Positions 54,048 to 61,828 of a stretch of DNA of 64,000 nt are shown here, piece after piece. Every line of letters starts with the position of its first letter. Positions within the stretch are counted from its first letter, which is position 1. This DNA is from Gynurincola endophyticus (GTDB lineage: Bacteria > Bacteroidota > Bacteroidia > Chitinophagales > Chitinophagaceae), in the NCBI RefSeq assembly GCF_003991195.1, contig NZ_RCWL01000007.1, forward strand, positions 124,001 to 188,000. The letters run 5' to 3'. The notes under the pieces were generated by a model. That model was given only the letters and a program-made list of their open reading frames with translations. It searched no databases and was not told the DNA's origin. The translations under genes were made by a program, and so were the position numbers.

Positions 54048-54953
54048 ATGTTTCAAATTCAGGAAATCCCCAGCATACAGGCTTTTATACGTTTTCTCCA
54101 GTTTGAGAAGCGTTATTCTCCGCATACGGTGCGCTCTTACTCCGATGATTTACAGCAATTTGTTGACTATCTGATTATTGAAATGGGGTATACTCATTTT
54201 GATCCTGCACAGGTACGCAGTATTGAAGTGCGTAACTGGTTAGTTTATCTGAGGGGTGAAGACGCGGGTGCGCGTACTTTACACCGGAAAATCAGCACGT
54301 TAAAGTCGTATTATAAATTTATGCTTCGTCAGCAACTGGTGAAAGAAACGCCGATGGTGGGTATTGTAGCGCCAAAAATTCCTAAACGTCTTCCTGTATT
54401 TGCAAAAGAAGGGGAGATGAACCGGGTATTGGAAGAGCGGGGGGAGGATTTTATGAGTAAAACGGCGCATTTGCTGGTGAATATACTTTACGCAACGGGG
54501 ATGCGTTCGTCGGAAGTGCAGGGGTTAAAGGAGTCGCAGGTTGACTTTTCGAATAAAATCATCCGGGTGTACGGGAAGGGGGGGAAGGAGCGGATATTGC
54601 CGATGACAGAAAAGATTGCCGGTTTAATAAAGAATTATATATCAGATAAGACAGGGCTGGAGGTAGCGGTGAACCGTGAGAAGTTGCTGGTGAAAGAAAA
54701 CGGGAAGCCGATTGCGCAGAAAGATGTATATGCGGCGGCAAAAGCTGCATTAGGGGAAGCAATGGGGTTGGAGAAGCGTTCACCGCACGTATTGCGTCAT
54801 ACATTTGCCACACATTTATTGAATCAGGGAGCAGATCTGAATGCGGTAAAAGAGTTGCTGGGGCATAGTAGCCTGGCGGCAACACAAGTGTACACGCACA
54901 ATACGATTGATAAGTTGAAGGAGGTGCATAAAAAGGCACATCCGCGCGGATAA
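54048..54953 (+). CDS. Tyrosine recombinase XerC/XerD
   Basis: 301 residues. Resolves chromosome dimers at dif. The N-terminal SAM-like core-binding domain is about 8-95. The catalytic set is complete: R153 (ATGMRSSE), K177 (YGKGGKER), H247 and R250 (HVLRHTF), H273 (LGHSS) and nucleophile Y282 (QVYTHNT). XerC and XerD cannot be told apart by eye. The middle and end of the gene are richer in GGG-type codons than its neighbours. It is the usual recombinase gene beside rpsU and hpf in Bacteroidota, so it is not a sign of a mobile element. Confidence 0.94.
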   Translation: MFQIQEIPSIQAFIRFLQFEKRYSPHTVRSYSDDLQQFVDYLIIEMGYTHFDPAQVRSIEVRNWLVYLRGEDAGARTLHRKISTLKSYYKFMLRQQLVKETPMVGIVAPKIPKRLPVFAKEGEMNRVLEERGEDFMSKTAHLLVNILYATGMRSSEVQGLKESQVDFSNKIIRVYGKGGKERILPMTEKIAGLIKNYISDKTGLEVAVNREKLLVKENGKPIAQKDVYAAAKAALGEAMGLEKRSPHVLRHTFATHLLNQGADLNAVKELLGHSSLAATQVYTHNTIDKLKEVHKKAHPRG

Positions 54954-55103
54954 TTTTAACAGTAAATTTTGGCTGAATCATTTGGAAAATTGTGTTTTTT
55001 GACTTAATTTAAAGTAGAAACAAAAAACAAATTTGCCTATGTAAAAGTGAAATGAAAATTCCGGGTTTAAATTATTTTTTTACTGTTAAAAATGCGATGA
55101 ATT

Positions 55104-55403
55104 ATGAACGTTAATATACAAGCCGTGCGCTTTAGTGCAGATCAGAAATTAGTGGATTATGTACAGAAGAAGATAGGAAAGCTGAATACTTTTCATGACA
55201 GGATCACTCAGATAGATGTCTTTTTGAAACTGGATAATGTAGTTCACACGATTAAAGATAAAGTCGCCGAAATTAGGGTTCAGGTACCGAGACAACAATT
55301 TTTTGTAAAGGTATCATCAAAAAGTTTTGAAGAAAGTTTTGACAGTGCAATGGATTCGGTGGTGAATCAGATTAAACGTAAAAAAGAAAAATTATCAGCA
55401 TAA
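55104..55403 (+). CDS. hpf: Ribosome hibernation-promoting factor (short HPF/RaiA)
   Basis: 99 residues. Binds the 30S decoding centre and silences ribosomes in stationary phase. MNVNIQAVRFSADQKLVDYVQ, then KLDNVVHTIKDKVAEIRVQVP and the basic end QIKRKKEK match the short HPF/YfiA family. Strong terminator follows. Confidence 0.94.
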   Translation: MNVNIQAVRFSADQKLVDYVQKKIGKLNTFHDRITQIDVFLKLDNVVHTIKDKVAEIRVQVPRQQFFVKVSSKSFEESFDSAMDSVVNQIKRKKEKLSA

Positions 55404-55412
55404 AGGCTAAAT

Positions 55413-55448
55413 GTCTCCCCCCGGCGCAGCTGGGGGGAGATTTTTTTT
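55413..55448 (+). terminator. Intrinsic terminator after hpf
   Basis: The 9-bp stem TCTCCCCCC / GGGGGGAGA is followed by nine T. Very strong. Confidence 0.95.
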
Positions 55449-55808
55449 ATAAAAAATATATCGGTTATAGGTTATAGTTATGTATTTGATAGAAGTCAAA
55501 ATAGGATTGAATTTGAAGGCTTTAAGCCAGTCTGAAAAAGATAAAAGGGGGCGGTGGCGGAATAAAAAAAAGTAAAAAACTTGAAGGAAATATTTTTTTA
55601 TGATCGAAAAATGTATGTTTTTTGCGAAAGTTTTTTGAAAGGCGGGTAAATGAATGAGTTAGGTTCGGATTGAGTTTCAAATTGTTAAGGAAAAAAAATC
55701 CGAAAAAAAAATTGAGAAAAATTTGTTGGAATTAACAAAATGATATTACCTTTGCCATCCCAAATTAAACGGAACGGTTCGGAAGTTTGGGTAGATCTTT
55801 AAAAATAA
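55449..55808. other. Region between hpf terminator and the tRNA-tuf operon
   Basis: No gene; A-rich and G-rich stretches. Holds the operon promoter at 55722-55754. Confidence 0.65.
55722..55754 (+). promoter_or_regulatory. Promoter of the tRNA-tuf operon (TTTG, TACCTTTG)
   Basis: TTTG (55722-55725) and TACCTTTG (55747-55754) are 21 bases apart. This is the best consensus match in the window and suits a highly expressed operon. Confidence 0.85.
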
Positions 55809-55881
55809 GCCACTTTAGCTCAGTTGGTAGAGCAACTGATTTGTAATCAGTAGGTCGTTGGTTCGAATCCGATAAGTGGCT
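55809..55881 (+). tRNA. tRNA-Thr (anticodon TGT)
   Basis: Acceptor GCCACTT / AAGTGGC, anticodon loop TTTGTAA, T-loop TTCGAAT. CCA not encoded. First RNA of the tRNA-tuf operon. Confidence 0.96.
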
Positions 55882-55913
55882 CATTAAGATTGGTTAAGCG
55901 TGACCAATTTTGG

Positions 55914-55996
55914 GGGCAGGTTCCAGAGCGGCCAAATGGGGCGGACTGTAAATCCGCTGTCTTTCGACTTCAGAGGTTCGAATCCTCTCCTGCCCA
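55914..55996 (+). tRNA. tRNA-Tyr (anticodon GTA)
   Basis: Acceptor GGGCAGG / CCTGCCC, anticodon loop CTGTAAA, long variable arm as in all bacterial tRNA-Tyr. The gap before it contains a short hairpin (ATTGGTTA / TGACCAAT). Confidence 0.96.
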
Positions 55997-56074
55997 CAGA
56001 AACCCTATAAAGGGGTCAGGGATTGAAAATTCCTGAAAGGAACGATACCACCTTTGCGGCGCTTTGGTGGACAA

Positions 56075-56147
56075 GCGGGAGTAGCTCATTTGGTAGAGCG
56101 ATAGCCTTCCAAGCTATAGGTGGCGAGTTCGAGCCTCGTCTCCCGCT
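56075..56147 (+). tRNA. tRNA-Gly (anticodon TCC)
   Basis: Acceptor GCGGGAG / CTCCCGC, anticodon loop CTTCCAA, T-loop TTCGAGC. Confidence 0.96.
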
Positions 56148-56217
56148 CAAAAAAGTTCTGGGTTATTGTACTGGTTGATAAGGTAACGAATCAGCTTAGA
56201 ACTCACAGACTTTACCA

Positions 56218-56289
<72 letters not shown>

Positions 56290-56604
56290 CAGAATTATAA
56301 TTTCGATGTGATGAGGTGCAACTCTAAGACTGTAAGAATCATTTTTGCAGGGAATAGGGTAGCGCTCATCTAAAACTAGTTCTTTACCACTCTGAGGAGT
56401 ATTTCAGGAGGCACCGTGAGTTTCGAGTGAGCGCAAGGTATCCTGCTGAAAGGAAGACGCGCAGATGCAGTGTGCGACGCAACGGCAGCTGAAAAGCAGA
56501 CCGGCAGCACGCTACCATATAAAACTCACGCAACTTACAAAAAGAGATAGGGTGTGTGGGAGGAAGTTAAACAAATTTAAAACCGCAACTAAAAACAGAT
56601 AACG
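56290..56604 (+). other. Structured leader between tRNA-Thr and tuf
   Basis: No gene. Unlike other gaps it is rich in G and C and in complementary segments: GGTAGCG (56358-56364) with CGCTACC (56510-56516); GCGCTCA (56362-56368) with TGAGCGC (56428-56434); GTGAGTTT (56416-56423) with AAACTCAC (56522-56529). The first two pairs share three bases and exclude each other. It may be a regulatory leader of tuf or a separate RNA. Confidence 0.6.
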
Positions 56605-57792
56605 ATGTCAAAAGAGACCTTTAAGAGGGATAAACCTCACCTTAACGTTGGTACCATTGGCCACATTGACCATGGTAAAACCACTTTGACTGCTGCAATT
56701 ACTACCATCCTTTCAGCTAAAGGATTCGCGCAGGCAAGAAAATATGATGAAATTGATGCTGCTCCTGAAGAAAAGGAGAGAGGTATTACCATTAACACTG
56801 CCCACGTTGAGTATCAAACCGATAATCGTCACTATGCGCACGTTGACTGTCCTGGTCACGCTGACTATGTGAAAAACATGATTACTGGTGCTGCTCAGAT
56901 GGACGGAGCTATCTTAGTTGTGGCTGCAACCGACGGTCCTATGCCGCAAACTAAAGAGCACATCCTTTTGGCTCGTCAGGTAGGTGTACCTCGTATGGTT
57001 GTTTTCATGAACAAAGTTGACTTAGTAGATGACCCTGAGTTATTAGAATTAGTTGAAATGGAGATCCGTGACTTATTGAGCTTCTACGGTTTCGATGGTG
57101 ACAATACTCCTATCATCAAAGGTTCTGCTACAGGTGCATTAGCTGGTGACGAAAAATGGGTTAAAGCAGTAGAAGAATTAATGACTGCTGTTGACGAATA
57201 TATTCCATTACCTCCTCGTCCGGTTGATCAGGCTTTCCTGATGTCTGTTGAGGATGTATTCTCTATCACTGGTCGCGGTACTGTTGCTACTGGTCGTATC
57301 GAAAGAGGCCGTATCAAAGTTGGTGAAGGTGTTGAGATCGTAGGTTTAATGGAAAAACCTTTAACTTCTACTGTAACAGGTGTGGAAATGTTCCGCAAAT
57401 TGTTAGATGAAGGTGAAGCTGGTGATAACGCAGGTTTATTATTACGCGGTATCGATAAAAAAGATATCCGTCGTGGTATGGTAATCGTAAAACCTGGTTC
57501 TATCACTCCTCACACTGAATTCAAAGGAGAAGTTTACGTATTATCTAAAGAAGAAGGTGGTCGTCACACTCCATTCTTCAACAAATACCGTCCTCAGTTC
57601 TATTTCCGTACAACTGACGTAACTGGTGAATGTACTTTACCAGAAGGAACTGAAATGGTTATGCCTGGCGATAATACTTCATTAACTGTTAAATTGATCC
57701 AACCGATCGCGATGGAGAAAGGTCTTAAATTCGCTATCCGTGAAGGTGGTAGAACAGTTGGTGCTGGTCAGGTTACTGAAATCGTTAAATAA
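56605..57792 (+). CDS. tuf: Translation elongation factor Tu
   Basis: 395 residues. GTPase that brings aminoacyl-tRNA to the ribosome. G1 GHIDHGKT (19-26), the effector [13 protein letters not shown]3 [13 protein letters not shown]4 NKVD and the C-terminal domains ending [10 protein letters not shown] are all standard. It follows four tRNA genes and precedes tRNA-Trp, secE and nusG. A hairpin with T-run follows before tRNA-Trp. Confidence 0.98.
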   Translation: MSKETFKRDKPHLNVGTIGHIDHGKTTLTAAITTILSAKGFAQARKYDEIDAAPEEKERGITINTAHVEYQTDNRHYAHVDCPGHADYVKNMITGAAQMDGAILVVAATDGPMPQTKEHILLARQVGVPRMVVFMNKVDLVDDPELLELVEMEIRDLLSFYGFDGDNTPIIKGSATGALAGDEKWVKAVEELMTAVDEYIPLPPRPVDQAFLMSVEDVFSITGRGTVATGRIERGRIKVGEGVEIVGLMEKPLTSTVTGVEMFRKLLDEGEAGDNAGLLLRGIDKKDIRRGMVIVKPGSITPHTEFKGEVYVLSKEEGGRHTPFFNKYRPQFYFRTTDVTGECTLPEGTEMVMPGDNTSLTVKLIQPIAMEKGLKFAIREGGRTVGAGQVTEIVK

Positions 57793-57815
57793 TCTTCAGT
57801 AAGATCACATTATAT

Positions 57816-57856
57816 AAAAGCCATTAGTGTAAGCAAAACTTTGCTAATGGCTTTTT
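57816..57856 (+). terminator. Terminator-like hairpin between tuf and tRNA-Trp
   Basis: The 12-bp stem AAAAGCCATTAG / CTAATGGCTTTT ends in TTTTT and only 2 bases later the tRNA-Trp gene begins. The inner part can pair differently (AGCAAA / TTTGCT). It may be partial termination or a processing site. Confidence 0.75.
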
Positions 57857-57858
57857 AT

Positions 57859-57929
57859 ACGGGCATAGTTCAACGGTAGAATAGAGGTCTCCAAAACCTT
57901 CGATCTGGGTTCGAATCCTAGTGCCCGTG
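57859..57929 (+). tRNA. tRNA-Trp (anticodon CCA)
   Basis: Acceptor ACGGGCA / TGCCCGT, anticodon loop CTCCAAA, T-loop TTCGAAT. Its position between tuf and secE is common in Bacteroidota. Confidence 0.96.
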
Positions 57930-57953
57930 CTAACAAAACATAGGTAAAGTATT

Positions 57954-58008
57954 AAAGAATTAGCAGAATTTTCGTATTTTTGAAACTACGCTAATTCTTT
58001 CTTTTTTT
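57954..58008 (+). terminator. Terminator-like hairpin between tRNA-Trp and secE
   Basis: The 11-bp stem AAAGAATTAGC / GCTAATTCTTT has a 25-base loop and ends CTTTTTTT. The loop holds TATTTTTG (57975-57982), a match to the -7 box, so the site may be a terminator, a promoter for secE, or both. Confidence 0.6.
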
Positions 58009-58028
58009 CCTAGAAAATACATTTTCAT

Positions 58029-58217
58029 ATGAGCAAAGTTGCCAACTATTTTAAGAATTCATGGCAAGAATTGACTGAGAAAGTAACCTGGCCTAACTGG
58101 AACCAATTACAACAATCAACTGTAATTGTTCTTATCGGTACTATTATTATTACCTTATTGGTATGGGTGCTGGACTTAATTTCTCAAACTGTTCTTAATT
58201 TCATCTACTCCATATAA
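58029..58217 (+). CDS. secE: Preprotein translocase subunit SecE
   Basis: 62 residues. Single-helix form: cytosolic amphipathic start (YFKNSWQELTEKVTWPNWNQ), then one membrane helix (VIVLIGTIIITLLVWVLDLI). Part of the SecYEG channel. nusG follows after 6 bp. Confidence 0.95.
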   Translation: MSKVANYFKNSWQELTEKVTWPNWNQLQQSTVIVLIGTIIITLLVWVLDLISQTVLNFIYSI

Positions 58218-58223
58218 TATAAA

Positions 58224-58790
58224 ATGGAAAATCAAACTAATCAACAGGAAACTAAATGGTATGTGTTGCGCGTGGTCAGTGGTAAAGAGCGCAAAGTGAA
58301 AGAGTATCTCGATAAAGAGATTTCTCGTAGCGGTTGGAGTGACTATGTTAAACAAGTATTTCTCCCTGTAGAGAAAGTTTATAAAGTGCAGAATGGTAAG
58401 AAGGTAATGCGCGAGCGCAACTATTATCCGGGTTATGTAATGATTGAGGTAGTTGATGGAAAATTATCTGATGACATTAAAGATACCATCAGCGGTACTA
58501 CTAACGTCATTCACTTCCTGGGTAAAGAAAATCCGATCGCTCTTCGTAAAGCCGAAGTAAATAAAATGCTCGGTAAGATCGACGAAATGACAGAAACTTC
58601 AGGTGTTACTATGAGTGAACCATTTATCGTTGGTGAAACCATTAAGATTATTGAAGGCCCTTTCAACGATTTCAACGGTATTATCGAAGAAGTAAACGAC
58701 GAAAAGAAAAAATTGAAAGTAACAGTAAAAATCTTTGGTCGCTCAACACCGGTAGAACTGAACTACATGCAAGTAGAAAAAATCGTTTAA
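58224..58790 (+). CDS. nusG: Transcription termination/antitermination factor NusG
   Basis: 188 residues. NGN domain (KWYVLRVVSGKERKVKEYL; FLPVEKVYKV; YYPGYVMIEV) and C-terminal KOW domain (IIEGPFNDFNGIIEEVND). Couples RNA polymerase to ribosome and Rho. In most bacteria rplK follows; here a strong terminator follows instead, so the rplKAJL-rpoBC part must lie elsewhere. Confidence 0.97.
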   Translation: MENQTNQQETKWYVLRVVSGKERKVKEYLDKEISRSGWSDYVKQVFLPVEKVYKVQNGKKVMRERNYYPGYVMIEVVDGKLSDDIKDTISGTTNVIHFLGKENPIALRKAEVNKMLGKIDEMTETSGVTMSEPFIVGETIKIIEGPFNDFNGIIEEVNDEKKKLKVTVKIFGRSTPVELNYMQVEKIV

Positions 58791-58806
58791 CCGATTTCAA
58801 ATATTT

Positions 58807-58838
58807 AAAAAGCCTAAGCATATCGCTTAGGCTTTTTT
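58807..58838. terminator. Bidirectional terminator after nusG
   Basis: The 13-bp stem AAAAAGCCTAAGC / GCTTAGGCTTTTT has a 5-base loop with T-runs on both strands; it serves nusG and the convergent unit on the right. Confidence 0.95.
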
Positions 58839-58918
58839 GTTGATGCTTTAGTTGTCTTTTCTGCTGCAACACTTCCACTGTTCATTTTTAATTATCCATT
58901 TTCAATTCTTCATTTCTC

Positions 58919-59533
58919 TTAGTTTTCTTCTCTCAACTCATCTAAAATTTCTCTTAATTGTTTGGCATATTTCCCATAGTAGTACTTTGTCCACCCCAAT
59001 ATTGCCACTATAAACAGTAAGCTGATCAGTAAAGTGCCAATAATTAAATAATACTTTGTGTTTTGTGAAAGTGAGGAAAAGCCTTTTCCTTCCTCCATTA
59101 AGCGGCTGTATAAATAGGTGCCCAACCAGGTTAATACGAATGGTAGTAAGAGAAAACCAAATGAATGATAACGTTCTATATTGAGCCTGAACTCATAATA
59201 TATTTCTGTTAAACTGTCCTTTGTATCCGCTGTATAGTGATTGATCTGCACATAAAAGTTTCGGAACAAATTGAAATAATATCCTGATATCACTACCAGC
59301 ATTGCATAAGCAACATAATAGATCACATATAAAGAAGAATGAATATCATATAACTGTGGTACTAAACCTAAGAATAAAATTGCGAATAACTGTATATACC
59401 ACTCATTTTTCATTTTTCGTTTTAACGAGTCTAACGGGTGCTGTGCTTTTTTGAGCTGTTCTATTTTTGACGGCACCCGTACATCGTCTGTTTTTTCTGC
59501 ATTCCACGCAGATTTTAAGTTATCAAGATTCAT
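58919..59533 (-). CDS. Membrane protein downstream of ECF sigma factor, unknown
   Basis: 204 residues. The soluble N-terminal part (MNLDNLKSAWNAEKTD, SKIEQLKKAQ) leads into four membrane helices (about 47-65, 70-90, 122-142, 165-185) and a charged end. The frame overlaps the sigma gene by 11 bp, so it is co-translated and is a candidate anti-sigma partner (inference). No known domain recognised. Confidence 0.75.
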   Translation of the reverse strand: MNLDNLKSAWNAEKTDDVRVPSKIEQLKKAQHPLDSLKRKMKNEWYIQLFAILFLGLVPQLYDIHSSLYVIYYVAYAMLVVISGYYFNLFRNFYVQINHYTADTKDSLTEIYYEFRLNIERYHSFGFLLLPFVLTWLGTYLYSRLMEEGKGFSSLSQNTKYYLIIGTLLISLLFIVAILGWTKYYYGKYAKQLREILDELREEN

Positions 59534-60029
59534 AACCAGTTTTTTTTATAATGTTTTGTAATTTTTCTTTTGTTCTGTTCAACTTTACCCGGGCATTACC
59601 TTCACTGATACCGAGCTGCAAACCGATGGTTTGATGAGAAAGTCCTTCCATATAGTAAAATATCAAAGCTTTTTCTACTGCGGTTAATTGATGAACTGCG
59701 CGGTAAAAAATTTCAAGTTGACGGTCTTTTTCACCATCATAATTTTCGCTTTCGGGTTCTTTTACCTGATCGTAGGAGATTACATCATTTCTGCGTTTTT
59801 CTTTTTTGAAAAAAGAAATAGCAGTGTTGATCGCTACCCGGTACATCCAGGAAGAAAATTCGCTTTCTCCTTTGAAGTTGCCGAATGACTTCCATAGCTG
59901 GATAATAATTTCCTGATGTAAGTCTTCACGGTCTTCGGGTGTATCAATATACAGCTTTGCTACTTTGTGCAGAATGCCTTTGTGTGCTTCTACGAGTGTC
60001 AGAAATCTTTGTTCTGTTGAGTGTTCCAC
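59523..60029 (-). CDS. ECF-type RNA polymerase sigma factor
   Basis: 168 residues from a GTG. Region 2 (DTPEDREDLHQEIIIQLWKSF, FSSWMYRVAINTAISFFKK) and region 4 (TAVEKALIFYYMEGLSHQTIGLQL, ARVKLNRTKEKL) are present. The frame can be extended 90 bp to an ATG inside the upstream TraB-like gene, but the GTG just after AAAGAAG avoids a 70-bp overlap and fits the domain start. Middle gene of a TraB-like / sigma / membrane protein unit. Confidence 0.88.
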   Translation of the reverse strand: MEHSTEQRFLTLVEAHKGILHKVAKLYIDTPEDREDLHQEIIIQLWKSFGNFKGESEFSSWMYRVAINTAISFFKKEKRRNDVISYDQVKEPESENYDGEKDRQLEIFYRAVHQLTAVEKALIFYYMEGLSHQTIGLQLGISEGNARVKLNRTKEKLQNIIKKTGYES

Positions 60030-60049
60030 TTCTTTATCAGCTATAATAA

Positions 60050-60922
60050 TTATTGTAAAACCGGTTTTACTGTATATCCCTGGGCTTGTAGTAATTGGAT
60101 GACACCATCTGCTTCCCACAAGTGACCACTTCCTACTGCAAATAAAATACTTTCTTTTTGCATCATCCCAGGCATCATTTTTACCCAGTTTTCATTTCTT
60201 ACAGATAACATCCACTTTCTCTGTTCTGCATTCATAAAACGCTTGTCTTTTACCAGTTGATCTAATACCGTCAGGTTTTCTTCATTAAACGCTTTAATCA
60301 TTTCTTTTGATAATATTGCGTAGGTATCACCAGCTTTTAATTGTCTGATAGCTTCTTTGAGGTGATACGACCTGGCTAAAAAGTCTGACTGCTCATTCAC
60401 CGTCTCCAGCCCACCTGTCTTTTTACCGCTTTTTAAAGCAGCGGTAATCAGCTCAGCTTCATATGCAACCACTTCAGCGGGTGCACATGGAATGGCTTTT
60501 CTGCCTAGCAAAGAAAACAACGCTTGTGGTGAATAGTTATCTATTTCTGCGAGAGAAGTACCGTATGTTTTTAGTACTTCTTCGAGGTCTATTGCTTCAG
60601 CTTGAGAGAGTTGTTCGCTTAATTTTTTATCGGCCATCATCATTTTTTGCATGGCTAAACCTTCTTCAGGGTTCAGGTAGTCAATTTCTGTTACAAGTTT
60701 TTGAACTTTGTTGATGGCTTGCAGCACTTTAGGATTCATTTTATAGTCGCTGGCACACATCATATGAAAAGTACCTAATAAATAAGAGGGCTGTACCAGG
60801 CCATTACCTGTAATTTCCCAAAGTAAAGAATTGGGAGCAGCTGCATGTTGTTTGTTTTGTGCTACACATACAGTCGTCAATGTGATTACCAATGCTACGG
60901 TAAAGGTGATGAATTGTTTCAT
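60050..60922 (-). CDS. TraB/GumN family protein
   Basis: 290 residues with a signal peptide (FTVALVITLTTVCVAQ). TraB/GumN fold: LLWEITGNGLVQPSYLLGTFHM (residues about 33-54), then EIDYLNPEEGL and the end SILFAVGSGHLWEADGVIQLL, with the paired GTxH and GxxH motifs typical of this protease-like family. Periplasmic, substrate unknown. First gene of the unit with the sigma factor. Confidence 0.9.
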   Translation of the reverse strand: MKQFITFTVALVITLTTVCVAQNKQHAAAPNSLLWEITGNGLVQPSYLLGTFHMMCASDYKMNPKVLQAINKVQKLVTEIDYLNPEEGLAMQKMMMADKKLSEQLSQAEAIDLEEVLKTYGTSLAEIDNYSPQALFSLLGRKAIPCAPAEVVAYEAELITAALKSGKKTGGLETVNEQSDFLARSYHLKEAIRQLKAGDTYAILSKEMIKAFNEENLTVLDQLVKDKRFMNAEQRKWMLSVRNENWVKMMPGMMQKESILFAVGSGHLWEADGVIQLLQAQGYTVKPVLQ

Positions 60923-61070
60923 ATACTTATCTTATAAAAGTTTAAAATGTTGTATTTATAGAGTAAGTACAGGCAGGTATTCATTCGTTACAGATTTATT
61001 TATTTTTTTGAAAAAATAAATAAACATCAGTCTGACAGAAATTAAGAAGCTGAACGGACTGAGAAAATTA

Positions 61071-61078
61071 CAAAGATA
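61071..61078 (-). promoter_or_regulatory. -7 box TATCTTTG for the TraB-like unit
   Basis: Matches TAnnTTTG on the reverse strand; the leader would be about 140 bases. Confidence 0.45.
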
Positions 61079-61181
61079 AAGACGGCAGGAGCGAAGCGGT
61101 CGTTCGCGATAATTGAATGGATAATAATATAAAGTTAACAATGAGTACGGTTTTGTTAATACTGGCTTAACCTGCCGGTTC

Positions 61182-61189
61182 TAATTTTG
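61182..61189 (+). promoter_or_regulatory. -7 box TAATTTTG for the ECF sigma / fecR operon
   Basis: Matches TAnnTTTG about 33 bp before the GTG start; a TTTG at 61152-61155 is 26 bases upstream, slightly too far. Confidence 0.45.
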
Positions 61190-61222
61190 CTGGCTGTTAG
61201 TTAATGTTCCAAAACTGTACGG

Positions 61223-61765
61223 GTGAATATTGTTACAGCAATAAAAGAAGGCAACGAAAAGGCATTTTCTGATGTTTACAATACCTCTAAGGATAAACTG
61301 TATTTCTGGTTACTGAAAAAAACAAGTTCTTCCTATTTAGCACAGGAATTGTTGCAGCAGACATTCTGTAAATTGTGGTTATCACGATCTTCATTAAATG
61401 AAGAATTGAGTGTAAATGTTCAATTGTTTCGTATAGCCCGATCATTAATGATTGACGAATTAAGGCGTCAGATACGCCTGAAAGAAAATATTTCCTTATT
61501 ACCTCATTTAGAAGAATCTGACGATACTACCTGGCAAACCTATGCCGTGAGAGAACTTACTGCTAAATTAGATGTATCACTCCAACAAATGTCACCTGTA
61601 AGCAGGGATGTATTTTTATTGAGCCGTAAGCATGGACTCACCTATCAGCAAATCTCAGAAAAGTTATCTATCTCTGTAAAAACAGTGGAATACCATATTT
61701 CAAAAGTATTAAGCGAATTGCGTAAAACGCTCCTGCTTTTATCTATCCTCTTTATTAATTATTAA
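61223..61765 (+). CDS. ECF sigma factor of a SusCD-type locus (FecI-like)
   Basis: 180 residues. Region 2 (FSDVYNTSKDKLYFWLLKKT, LLQQTFCKLWLSR, IARSLMIDELRRQ) and region 4 (MSPVSRDVFLLSRKHGLTYQQISEKL, SVKTVEYHISKVLSEL). Starts at GTG; no ATG fits. Paired with the FecR anti-sigma downstream and the SusC gene beyond, so it most likely turns on that uptake locus when the substrate is bound. Confidence 0.93.
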   Translation: MNIVTAIKEGNEKAFSDVYNTSKDKLYFWLLKKTSSSYLAQELLQQTFCKLWLSRSSLNEELSVNVQLFRIARSLMIDELRRQIRLKENISLLPHLEESDDTTWQTYAVRELTAKLDVSLQQMSPVSRDVFLLSRKHGLTYQQISEKLSISVKTVEYHISKVLSELRKTLLLLSILFINY

Positions 61766-61828
61766 CAAATTGTTACTTACTAGGGTACTTCAGTTTTAGA
61801 ACGAACTATTGATATACAAGCTGAAGAA

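Larger units (their letters stand above)
60923..61222. other. Divergent promoter region of TraB-like and ECF sigma genes
   Basis: No gene. Reverse-strand -7 box TATCTTTG at 61071-61078 and forward -7 box TAATTTTG at 61182-61189. Confidence 0.55.

Noticed and set aside
54048-54953. Tyrosine recombinase as sign of an integron or mobile element
   Set aside because: It is the housekeeping Xer recombinase in its standard place between rpsU and hpf, with no att repeats or cargo.
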